The position numbers were made by a program, and so were the translations under genes. Below the pieces are notes generated by a model, which was not told the DNA's origin, searched no databases, and saw only the letters and a list, made by a program, of their open reading frames with translations. This document shows positions 1 to 8,013 of a stretch of 64,000 nt of DNA, one piece after another; position 1 is the stretch's first letter, and each line of letters opens with the position of its first letter. This DNA comes from Verrucomicrobiales bacterium (GTDB lineage Bacteria; Verrucomicrobiota; Verrucomicrobiia; Verrucomicrobiales; DEV007): the NCBI GenBank assembly GCA_029213065.1, contig JARGPH010000025.1, forward strand, positions 1 through 64,000. Direction: 5' to 3'.

Positions 1-14
1 ACAAGCCCGTGACG

Positions 15-3000
15 CTAGACCTTGCTGAGCTGTTTCTTGAGGCTGAGCCTGAGGAAGAGGAAAGCGACGAGGATGAAAGTTCCCATCGCGAGGAGGTTGA
101 GCCGCAGGGTCTCGATCCGAAGGGAGAAGAGCGGTTTCTCGCTGTTGGGCGGGAAGCGGAACTGACGCTCTTTTCCAAAAAAGACGTTGGGAGGATTGGT
201 CTCTCGCCGGTAGTCCTGTCGTTCGACTTCCGCTCGGTTGAAGAGATCCTGGACCTTCTCGTTCAGGTAGAGGTCTCCGGCGGTGTAGGCTTCTTCGCCT
301 TCGGGGACGGGCTCGAAATACGGCTCGGGATCGAAGGTTCCTCTTTCGAGAGACTTCCGGATATCGGAAACTTTTTTCGCTACGGAAGAGGGGGAGGTGC
401 CCTCGAGACCGTGGACGACAGCGAGCGCCTGCTTGAACTGGTAGAGGCGCTCCTCCTCCTCTTCGGTGAGCTCCTGATCGAGAGGGATCTCACTGAACTT
501 CTGGATCTCGGTCTCGATGAAGTTGGTCAGCAGGCTCGCAGGATTGCGGTCGGCATGTTCGATGATGATGGACTCGTAGCTCCAGCGAAGAGGCATGAAA
601 TGGCAGACTGCGGGCACCTTGAGTCGGCTCGCTTCGTCGTTCTCCGACTCGCTCACAAACCACTGTCGGATGCTCTGGATGATGTCGAGGCTGCGGTTCA
701 TCTCGTCGTATTTGATGAGCGCTCCGCCGAGAATGATGTTCGGAATGAGAATCAGGGGAATGATGTTTACCGCTGTCTTGGGGCTTTTGACGATGCTGGA
801 AACAAAAAGTCCGGCCGCGACTCCGACAAAGGAGGTCGAGAACATCCAGAGGAGATTGGGGAAAAACATCGAGCGAATCCCGAGAATGGCGTCTCCGATG
901 AGGAGGTAGATGACGCACTGAATGAGGGCAAAGAAGCCAAGGGAGAGGTATTTCCCGATGATGTAGCCGGTGATGCGGAAGCCGTGATGGCGCTCCCGCA
1001 TGAGAAGATTGCGGTCGCGGATGATCTCCTCGGCGGAGTTGGTCATCCCGAGAAAGAGGGCCGTGACGAGTCCGAGGAAGAGGTAGGTCGGGATGTGGAA
1101 GGCGTTGGCGTAGCTGTAAGTCCCCGTCTCGGAGTAGCGCATCACCATGCCGATGAGGATCGCGAGGGCGGGCGCTTCGAGGAGAGTGGTGGCGAGGTTG
1201 GCCCGGTTCCGGAGTTTGCTGAAAAAGGCGCGTTTGAACTGGTTGGCGAATCGAACCCAGTCGTGGCGGAGTTTCCTAGGAGCTACCTGAGGCGTTTTCT
1301 GGATGCTCGCGGTCTGAGAGCTCTCGGTCGCGATTTCCCTGACATTGACCTCTTCGAGGAGGCGGTGGGTTTGAAAGCGGTCTGACCAGAACGAGGCGTT
1401 AAAGCGCCGCGCGGGGATGAGATTGTCCCGTGCGTCCCGTTCGAAAATGACATCGCCCCCGAGGTCGCGGAGCGGGGTCTCGAGAACGTCAAAAATGAAG
1501 TCGGGCGTCATCGCCAGATTGCTTTCGAGGTCGGCGTCCGGTGAGATCGGGTTGGTGAAAATACCTTCCTGAGCCTGCGCTTCCTGGAAATACTCCAGCA
1601 TCTGGGTCGGTGTTCCGAAGAAGGCGAGTTTGCCTCCGTTGTCGAGAAGGATCGCCTTGTCGAACATTTGAAAAAGTCGACTGCTCGGCTGGTGGATCGA
1701 GACGAGGGTGATCTTGTTGTGAGTGAGTCCGCGAATCGTTTCGAGAACGTGCTCGGAGTCTTTTGAGGAAAGGCCCGAGGTGGGCTCGTCGAAGAGGTAG
1801 ATGTCGGCGATGCCGATCATGTCCATTCCTGCATTGAGACGTCGTCGCTGGCCGCCGCTGAGGCTTTTGGTTTCCTGATCCCCGGCGAGTCGGTGGCGGA
1901 TTTCATTGAGTCCCAGCTCGATGAGTTTGGAGTCGACGCGGCGCCGGCGCTCCGCGATGGGAAAGTGCGGGGCACGGATCGCGGCGGCGGTATCGAGATT
2001 TTCCTCAACGGTGAGGAGCGGATCGAAGGTTTCGTCCTGAGGAATCAGGGCGATGTAGGATTTGAGGTCGTCGTGGGCGGTGTAGAGGTCGACGCCGTTC
2101 AGGTCGATGCGCCCGCTGCGCGGTTTGAGCTGGCCGCCGACGGCTTTGAGCAGGGTGCTTTTTCCGCAACCGCTCGGCCCCATCACGCAAACCATTTCAC
2201 CCCGCTGGATCGAGAAGGAAATGCCGTCGAGCGCGGAGATCTTCCGGTCGTAGGAGTGGCTCACGTCACGCAGCTTGAGCGTGTTGATGACGTTTCGCTC
2301 CTCTTCGATGATGCCTTCGGAGAAGTGGCAGCGCAGGAACTGGCCGCCTCCGAGCGAGATGACACTGCCATCTTTGAGGGGTGCGGTTCCGCGGACGCGC
2401 TCACCTTCCACGGCGACGGGGCGTTCGGATTCGAGGATCTCGAGGGTGCCCGTTTTTGTGGTGTAGTCGCACTTAATGCTCAGGAGAATGTTTCCGGGAT
2501 TGCCCGGGGTCAGGAGGATATCGCCCGGGGAGAGCTGCGCGGGATCGTTGGAAACGAGGTAGGCGGTCCGGTTGGGCGGCAGGGTGAAACGGCCTCCCAG
2601 TTCGCGGGCTTTGCGTCTCAGGTCGTCGAAGGAAATCTCGGTGTGATCGGGGAAATCGAGGCGGTCGCGGGCGGAAACTTCGAATTCATCGCCTTTGGCG
2701 AGGGCGCGATCACCGATCACGGCGTCGGAGTGATTGATCACCTCCACCTTGATTCGCAGGCCGAAGGTGACCCGCATGTAGCTTTGCTTCGTCTTCGTCT
2801 TTTCAATGAACTGGGTGCCGTTGTTATCCTTGGAGAGATAGAGCTGAACGGTGGAGACGTTTTTCTTGCTGTTGAAGTAGAAGACGAGATTCTCGAAGCT
2901 GAGATTTTCTTCGCCGACAACGATGCGCTGCCCTTCGTAGATGCGGCAGAAATCCCCGGCGTTGACCTGTCGACCTCTGGCCAGAATAGGGTCGGGACCG

Positions 3001-3710
3001 AGGTTTTTGATGAGAACCAGATTTTGAAACCGGAAGGCGACGACGGAATGTTCGCCGTCATCCGCGATGATAGACACATCAGCCGGTTCCTCGGTTGAGA
3101 GGACCAATGACTCGAGGCGGTGAGAGTCGTCGTTGCCGGTGTTTTCGGTGGCGAGGGCGGGGCCGGTTTTTTCCAGCTGAGAGAGCTCGCTGGTGTTGAG
3201 CTGGTAGACGATGTTGATCGCCTCAGAAGCGACGCCGAGCGTCGTCATGAACTGGTAGAAAGTGATGAGGTTCTCCTTTGGCAGTCCGGCCCGGCTGATA
3301 AGCACGTAGAGCTGCACCCCGAGTAGAATCTTGTCCTCGAGCGGGAGGGTGCCCGCGAGATCGCCGGCGATCGCTTCGAGATCCTGACGCCGCCTCAGCG
3401 ACTTCATGAAAAGCTGCTTCAGCTCGGTGTAGACCGTTTCGGGAAAGTCGTAGCGAAGGAATCCGAGAATGGAGTCGATCTCCGCTTCCATGACCTGTCC
3501 GTCGAGCTTGGTGAATCCGGCAAACACCTCGATGAGCATGGGCAGCATCGACTCTTCGGTGCGCGGGGTTTCGCTTTTGAAAAAGGAGCGGTGAAACCGG
3601 TTCCAGAAATGATTGCGCCCGCGGGTGAGACCCGAATCGGCACGGGATTTGGTGCTCCGGCTGGCTCGATCGGAGAGGGATTCGCGTGTGGTGGTGGATG
3701 GTTTTGACAT
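15..3710 (-). CDS. ABCG-type ABC transporter fusion with TerB-like and FHA-like N-terminal modules
   Basis: Full-size 1231-residue protein with ATPase and permease in one chain, ATPase first as in the ABCG/White family. Visible parts: a basic disordered N-terminus (about 1-50), a helical TerB-like region (about 55-170), beta-rich FHA-like stretches (about 220-465), an ATPase with Walker A GPSGCGKST (511-519), signature LSGGQ (617-621), Walker B IYLFDEP (637-643) and H-loop SIHQPS (671-676), then an ABC2-type membrane domain from about 840 with a large loop before a last helix near 1205-1225. ATG start; divergent from the next gene. Probably an inner-membrane exporter, substrate unknown. ABC and ABCG assignment is firm; the TerB and FHA calls are inference from sequence texture. 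Confidence 0.9.
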   Translation of the reverse strand: MSKPSTTTRESLSDRASRSTKSRADSGLTRGRNHFWNRFHRSFFKSETPRTEESMLPMLIEVFAGFTKLDGQVMEAEIDSILGFLRYDFPETVYTELKQLFMKSLRRRQDLEAIAGDLAGTLPLEDKILLGVQLYVLISRAGLPKENLITFYQFMTTLGVASEAINIVYQLNTSELSQLEKTGPALATENTGNDDSHRLESLVLSTEEPADVSIIADDGEHSVVAFRFQNLVLIKNLGPDPILARGRQVNAGDFCRIYEGQRIVVGEENLSFENLVFYFNSKKNVSTVQLYLSKDNNGTQFIEKTKTKQSYMRVTFGLRIKVEVINHSDAVIGDRALAKGDEFEVSARDRLDFPDHTEISFDDLRRKARELGGRFTLPPNRTAYLVSNDPAQLSPGDILLTPGNPGNILLSIKCDYTTKTGTLEILESERPVAVEGERVRGTAPLKDGSVISLGGGQFLRCHFSEGIIEEERNVINTLKLRDVSHSYDRKISALDGISFSIQRGEMVCVMGPSGCGKSTLLKAVGGQLKPRSGRIDLNGVDLYTAHDDLKSYIALIPQDETFDPLLTVEENLDTAAAIRAPHFPIAERRRRVDSKLIELGLNEIRHRLAGDQETKSLSGGQRRRLNAGMDMIGIADIYLFDEPTSGLSSKDSEHVLETIRGLTHNKITLVSIHQPSSRLFQMFDKAILLDNGGKLAFFGTPTQMLEYFQEAQAQEGIFTNPISPDADLESNLAMTPDFIFDVLETPLRDLGGDVIFERDARDNLIPARRFNASFWSDRFQTHRLLEEVNVREIATESSQTASIQKTPQVAPRKLRHDWVRFANQFKRAFFSKLRNRANLATTLLEAPALAILIGMVMRYSETGTYSYANAFHIPTYLFLGLVTALFLGMTNSAEEIIRDRNLLMRERHHGFRITGYIIGKYLSLGFFALIQCVIYLLIGDAILGIRSMFFPNLLWMFSTSFVGVAAGLFVSSIVKSPKTAVNIIPLILIPNIILGGALIKYDEMNRSLDIIQSIRQWFVSESENDEASRLKVPAVCHFMPLRWSYESIIIEHADRNPASLLTNFIETEIQKFSEIPLDQELTEEEEERLYQFKQALAVVHGLEGTSPSSVAKKVSDIRKSLERGTFDPEPYFEPVPEGEEAYTAGDLYLNEKVQDLFNRAEVERQDYRRETNPPNVFFGKERQFRFPPNSEKPLFSLRIETLRLNLLAMGTFILVAFLFLRLSLKKQLSKV

Positions 3711-3900
3711 GCCGGGTGGAATGACGCTGCACAGAGAGACGGGGAACTTATACCATCATCAGAGAGCAAAGAAACTCACGATGCGACGGGACTGAGTAAA
3801 CAAAAAATGCTCAAAAATGAGGATTTTAGTAAGGAAATCTTAAAATTCTCCTTTTAATTATAAAAATTATAGTTATTATATTTATGTCGAAGTCCTGAAT
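3711..3900. promoter_or_regulatory. Divergent AT-rich intergenic region
   Basis: This 190-base spacer separates two divergent starts. Its right half (about 3795-3895) is strikingly AT-rich compared with the flanking genes, with several TATAAT-like stretches, so it probably holds promoters for both directions. No single promoter can be fixed by eye. Confidence 0.4.
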
Positions 3901-4911
3901 ATGAATGCTTTCCTTGAACCTGTCACCCCTGAGTCCGCTCGCGCCCTTTCCCTGATTGGCCGCCATCACGGTGTCGTCAGTCGAAGCGGGGTCGCTGAAT
4001 TTGAAGGAATGGAGAAGAGTGGCACAAAGATTCCCTGGGGGAGAGGTGCCACTGCCAACCATCTCCGGGCGACGCGGCGACGGGTTAAATTCGACGATAT
4101 TCCCAAGAGCGGACTTCCCGCGATTCTTGAGCTCGAAGGAGGAAATCGATTTGTGATTCTCAAGGAGGCCTGTGAGGTCGATCAAGTTCGCGTTCAGTTC
4201 CCCGACTCCCGCGAATCGATGGTCGATCGTGGGCGGCTCAGTGAGTTGTATGCCGGAAGTGCCATTTTTTTCAGCAAGCGGGTTGATTCGACTTCGCAGC
4301 GAACTGCGAGTGGCGGGAATCGCCTTCTCCGCCGCCGAAATTTTTCGTTGAGACGCCTCAGCCGGGAAAAGTCATTCCGGGTCACGCTCGGCTTCAATAT
4401 GATCTTCCTCGCCCTCATGGTGCTCATGGTAGGGGCTCATCAGTATGTGTATCGCGGGTTCAGTCATCAGTCGTTGATGCTTCCTCTTGCGAGCATTGCC
4501 TGCGGGGCGGCGATCAGTCTCGGGTTGCTTCGCCTGCGACGCGAATGGGTCAGAGCAGGGCGGTTTGCGTCGGTCGCGGATTTCATGGCAATCCCGCTTT
4601 TTGTCGGAGCCCTCTCTGTTTTTGCGGGGTGGTCTTCACTTCCTTTTGTGGTCATAGCGCTCAGTGCCGGATTGGGATTTCTGCTTTCCGGTCGCTTGTC
4701 CTTTCTTCCGAATGATTCGAGGCGGAAAAGGGGGCTTTTCCTCTCCGGGGCCTTTTGTGTCAGTTCGATGCTGGCGTGGGTTTTCGCTGCTGAAGGTTCG
4801 CTTTCTCCCGCTGCAATCTCAGGATCGCTGGTGCTTTCCAACTACCTCGTCTACCTCTTGATCAAGAGTGACGAACTCTGGCAGTACCTCGGGCTCCGTT
4901 CCTGGAGTTGA
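3901..4911 (+). CDS. Membrane protein with a degenerate C39 peptidase-like domain
   Basis: 336 residues. The first ~140 resemble the C39-like domain that begins type I secretion ABC exporters (HlyB/LapB type): an ARALSLIGRHHG segment matching the usual helix followed by HHG, then DIPKSGLPAILELEGGNRFV matching the typical 'LPAILLLKDG' strand pair, and a closing LSELYAGSAIFFSKR matching the 'RYTG..LF' end. The catalytic Cys of true C39 peptidases is not visible. A basic linker (about 135-160) leads to about six hydrophobic segments. There is no Walker A or LSGGQ, so this is not a complete exporter. It is divergent from the ABCG-type gene, which may be a partner (inference). The C39-like call comes from reading only. 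Confidence 0.6.
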   Translation: MNAFLEPVTPESARALSLIGRHHGVVSRSGVAEFEGMEKSGTKIPWGRGATANHLRATRRRVKFDDIPKSGLPAILELEGGNRFVILKEACEVDQVRVQFPDSRESMVDRGRLSELYAGSAIFFSKRVDSTSQRTASGGNRLLRRRNFSLRRLSREKSFRVTLGFNMIFLALMVLMVGAHQYVYRGFSHQSLMLPLASIACGAAISLGLLRLRREWVRAGRFASVADFMAIPLFVGALSVFAGWSSLPFVVIALSAGLGFLLSGRLSFLPNDSRRKRGLFLSGAFCVSSMLAWVFAAEGSLSPAAISGSLVLSNYLVYLLIKSDELWQYLGLRSWS

Positions 4912-4964
4912 AACTGCACTAACTTTTTCTCGCGACGAAGAGGCCATCGCGTTAGCGTGGTGAC

Positions 4965-6266
4965 ATGGAAATCATCACGATTCGCGAGCTGAAACAGCAG
5001 GCCGGACCTATCGCCGAAATGGTGCGGTATCACGCTCAGCTCGAGCGTTCCCTGAAGAAAACGACGAAGACGGGCAATCCCTTTTACGAACTGACTTTCT
5101 CGGACGCTGAGGAGAGCCTCGTCCTTCGCGTCTGGAACAACGCGCCGATGTTTGAAACCTGCCCTCAGTTGCAGGCCCGCATGTTTTACGAAGTGTCAGG
5201 GGAATTCGGACTCGCCAATGATGGCCGCTCTGTTGACGGAAAAACCTGGACCGCCCGCGCTCTCAGTGAGGAGGAAGCCGCCGGCGTTCTTGCGGGTTCC
5301 GCGGAGCTTCGGGAAAAACAGACCGCTGATTTTGCCTTCATCGAAGAGGCGGTTGCGAAGATCGCAGATCCCCGTCTCGGCCTCCTGTGTCGTTCTTTTC
5401 TGAACCGTTATGCCGAGCGTTTCAAGCGAACCGCCGCAGCACGGAATTATCATCACGCAAGACGTGGCGGGCTCGTTGAGCACGTTTCTCAAATGATGCG
5501 CAGTGCCGTCCAGATTTGTGAGGCCTATCCGATGCTGAATCGCGATCTTCTCGTGACGGGGGTGCTTTTTCACGACGTCGGTAAGCTGTGGGAAAATGCC
5601 TACACCGCTAAAGGGTTTTCGATGCCTTACACGGAGGTGAGTGAGTTGATCGGCCATATCCCGCTCGGGATGGAGATCGTGAACAAACTCTGGCGGGAGT
5701 TCGTCGGGAACAGCCCTGACAGTGCGAGCTGGGAAACCCTCGAGCCGGATTCGGATCGTGTGCGTCTCCATTTGCTGCACCTCATCGTTTCGCATCATGG
5801 CGAGCTCGAGTTCGGTTCTCCTGTTGTGCCGAAGACACCGGAAGCGCAGGCGCTGCATTACATTGATAATCTCGACGCGAAAATGGAAATGTTTGAGCGT
5901 GGTTATCAGGTCGCGGGAGAGCTCGGGAAGAATGTCTATGACCGCGTCCGTCCGCTGCCGGGACGGCTTATCGCGCCTCTCGCCAAGGTGGAGGCACCTG
6001 TTTCACCGGAGCCCGCGCCTGCACCCGAGCCTGAATCTGCACCTGAATCTGCACCTGAATCTGCACCTGAATCTGCACCTGAATCTGCACCTGAATCTGC
6101 ACCTGATCCTGATCCGGTTGAGCAGGTCGAAGCAGAACAGAAACCGGCCCCTGAACCGGTTCCGGAGCCTCCTGAGGAAGCGCCTGAATCGCTCTCGGTC
6201 GCCGGCGATGGACTGCCTATCCCGCTGCCGGTCGAGGATGACGGGGAGAGACCCGATCCGTTTTAG
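4965..6266 (+). CDS. YhaM-like HD-domain 3'-5' exoribonuclease
   Basis: 433-residue protein with an N-terminal OB-fold-like region (about 1-100) and an HD hydrolase domain. HD residues: HHARRGGLVEH (163-173), FHDVGK (202-207), SHHGELEFGSP (276-286) and DNLDAKM (301-307), the order seen in YhaM/CBF1-type 3'-5' exoribonucleases. The family trims RNA and sometimes DNA with Mn-dependent HD chemistry. The last ~100 residues are a Pro/Glu-rich tail not needed for the fold, with six PESA repeats. The ATG start lies 53 bases after the upstream stop; the gene may be in its own unit. The family call is firm; substrate is inferred from the family. Confidence 0.85.
   Translation: MEIITIRELKQQAGPIAEMVRYHAQLERSLKKTTKTGNPFYELTFSDAEESLVLRVWNNAPMFETCPQLQARMFYEVSGEFGLANDGRSVDGKTWTARALSEEEAAGVLAGSAELREKQTADFAFIEEAVAKIADPRLGLLCRSFLNRYAERFKRTAAARNYHHARRGGLVEHVSQMMRSAVQICEAYPMLNRDLLVTGVLFHDVGKLWENAYTAKGFSMPYTEVSELIGHIPLGMEIVNKLWREFVGNSPDSASWETLEPDSDRVRLHLLHLIVSHHGELEFGSPVVPKTPEAQALHYIDNLDAKMEMFERGYQVAGELGKNVYDRVRPLPGRLIAPLAKVEAPVSPEPAPAPEPESAPESAPESAPESAPESAPESAPDPDPVEQVEAEQKPAPEPVPEPPEEAPESLSVAGDGLPIPLPVEDDGERPDPF
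6030..6101 (+). repeat. 12-bp coding microsatellite, six copies
   Basis: Six near-identical copies of a 12-base unit (cctgaatctgca) encode six PESA tetrapeptides in the acidic tail of the HD exoribonuclease. Because the unit is a multiple of three, slippage would change tail length without shifting frame. Confidence 0.9.
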
Positions 6267-6280
6267 TCAGCCCGGGCAGG

Positions 6281-6796
6281 TCATTCGACATTCAAATCGA
6301 CCATGAGGTCGTCCGAAATCGATTCCACGAGATTGCAGAGAGCTTCGACGTTGGCGTCCTGTGGAATTTCGATGCGGGCGTGGGTTTTGAAAAGGCGCTC
6401 CCCTGACATGGGGGCATCGGTGCAATCGGTCGCGAGTTCGACGATGCCGGCTCCCTGAGCGGCGAGTGTTTTTGAAATCTCACTGACAATGCCCTGTCGA
6501 TCGCTCCCGACGACTTCGAGGAGAATCGTCCTCATCGGTTCATTCACCAAGTCCGCCGTTTCATTGGCGCGGACCACTGATGTTTTCAATCCGACTTCCT
6601 CGAGCGTGGAAAGGGATGACTCCAGTTCACTGAGTGACTCGGGCGGAAGAGAAACCTGCACCATTCCTGAAAACTGTCCTGCCAGTCGAATCATCCGGCT
6701 GCCTTCCCAGTTTCCTGACGCATGACGGATCACTGAGGCAAGGTTTTCGACAAGTCCTTTTCGATCAGGACCAATGATAGAGACGATGACGTGCAT
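6281..6796 (-). CDS. GcvR-like double ACT domain protein
   Basis: 171 residues made of two ACT domains: the first (1-80) starts MHVIVSIIGPDRKGLVENLA, the second (about 90-171) has LLEVVGSDRQGIVSEISKTL. This is the layout of the glycine cleavage system repressor GcvR and its relatives, which bind amino acids and act through protein partners. No DNA-binding domain is present. It is convergent with the HD exoribonuclease and stands alone. No gcv genes are nearby, so the regulatory target is unknown. Confidence 0.8.
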   Translation of the reverse strand: MHVIVSIIGPDRKGLVENLASVIRHASGNWEGSRMIRLAGQFSGMVQVSLPPESLSELESSLSTLEEVGLKTSVVRANETADLVNEPMRTILLEVVGSDRQGIVSEISKTLAAQGAGIVELATDCTDAPMSGERLFKTHARIEIPQDANVEALCNLVESISDDLMVDLNVE

Positions 6797-6859
6797 AAGG
6801 CCAGTCTAACGGAGCCCCGAAATCCCGTCCAGATTTTCGTGGTCGGAATTCAGCTCAGG

Positions 6860-7750
6860 TCAGGTTGCCGGAATGAACCGTTGAGCAACCAGGGTGAGTC
6901 CGAAGCAGGCGAGACAGGCAACGGCGGCCTGCCAGTTCGCGAAGGCGACAATGGAGGCATCGTAGAAAGCGATTCCGGCGATCGCGAAGGCGATTCCTTT
7001 GGGAACTTTTTCATGGAGCGCTTTCAGCATGATGACGAGCCAGGACCAGACCCCGAAAACCCCGACGACGATGAGCGCTATTTTGGCGGGGTTCGGCTCG
7101 GGAGCGAGGAGGCGGGAGCCGAAAAGCGGGAATAAAACCGGGATCATCAGCATGATGCGGGCGCCGAAAGGAAGTCCTCGCGGCGTTTTGAGGTGTTCGG
7201 AGCGAGCCGCAAGCGTCAGCCCCGCGATGTAAAGAACGACTCCGAAGGCGACGATGTAGACCGGCTCGGGCATCTCGATCCCCGCCGTATTGGTGACGAC
7301 GGCACTGCCGGCCCCGAGGTAAACGAGGGAGCGGCAAATTCCCATGATGATGACCGAGCCCGCCCAGCGTTTGTGGAGCCAGTTGTAGAGTAGGATCGCT
7401 AAAATCAATCCGCCGATGAGGAAGGGCTGAACGCCCGTGAAAAGGAAGAGAAGCGCGGCCCCGGCAATCATCTGGATCGATCCTACCGCCCAGACCGCCG
7501 TGACCGAAATATGTCCTGCCGCGATGGGGCGGTCCGGTGCGTTTTCTTTGTCCCAGCCTGCGTCGAAGGCATCATTCAGGGTCATTCCGGCGAGATAAAG
7601 CAGGCTCATTCCCGCGAGAATCCAGAGGAGTTCGATGTTCCAGACACCGCCTGAGAGAAACCAACCGACAGCGACATTGGTCCAGATTGTGGGGAGATTG
7701 GAGATCCGACCGAGAATGAGGAGGGTTCGTAGAATGCTGGATTCCTTCAT
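6860..7750 (-). CDS. UbiA-family prenyltransferase (possibly EboC-like)
   Basis: About 296 residues of almost continuous hydrophobic helices. The first prenyl-diphosphate-binding motif is clear: NDAFDAGWD at about 59-67, followed by APDRPIAAGH. The second Asp-rich motif of canonical UbiA enzymes is not obvious; the corresponding stretch reads LTLAARSEHLKTP. ATG at 7750 is preferred over a TTG two codons upstream. The family transfers prenyl chains to aromatic or other acceptors in the inner membrane; acceptor unknown. The missing second motif and solitary setting fit the EboC-type subgroup better than quinone enzymes (inference). Confidence 0.75.
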   Translation of the reverse strand: MKESSILRTLLILGRISNLPTIWTNVAVGWFLSGGVWNIELLWILAGMSLLYLAGMTLNDAFDAGWDKENAPDRPIAAGHISVTAVWAVGSIQMIAGAALLFLFTGVQPFLIGGLILAILLYNWLHKRWAGSVIIMGICRSLVYLGAGSAVVTNTAGIEMPEPVYIVAFGVVLYIAGLTLAARSEHLKTPRGLPFGARIMLMIPVLFPLFGSRLLAPEPNPAKIALIVVGVFGVWSWLVIMLKALHEKVPKGIAFAIAGIAFYDASIVAFANWQAAVACLACFGLTLVAQRFIPAT

Positions 7751-7806
7751 TTGCAAAAGCTGAAATGGAAATCGACCAGCGTAGCTCGACCGACGTGGCC
7801 GGGAAG

Positions 7807-7880
7807 TGGCAACTCCACAAGGATTCGAACCTTGACAAACAGAACCAAAATCTGTTGTGCTACCGTTACACCATGGAGTT
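7807..7880 (-). tRNA. tRNA-Gln (anticodon TTG), CCA encoded
   Basis: Read on the minus strand this folds as a full tRNA: acceptor AACTCCA/TGGAGTT, D arm with GGTAGCA, anticodon stem ACAGA/TCTGT with loop TTTTGGT (anticodon TTG), T loop GGTTCGAATCC, discriminator G and encoded CCA. The anticodon reads Gln codons CAA and CAG. It lies between the prenyltransferase and the phosphatase gene. Confidence 0.95.
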
Positions 7881-8013
7881 ACACGGGAGGGGACTATTAC
7901 GTGGAAATTTCAGGGAATCAAGTAGCCAGAATGATAATTTTTCACTGAGTTTCCGGAGGAGATAGGGGAATTATTTAATTGGCAATGGTTTAACTCCCTA
8001 TCAGGATTTCTCC

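Noticed and set aside
9-1385. Long open frame on the plus strand, antisense to the ABCG-type gene
   Set aside because: It mirrors a well-supported gene, has an acidic low-complexity translation and no recognisable domain; high GC makes such frames common.
5722-6306. Frame with LHLNLHLNL repeats overlapping the HD exoribonuclease tail
   Set aside because: The repeats are the 12-bp microsatellite read out of frame.
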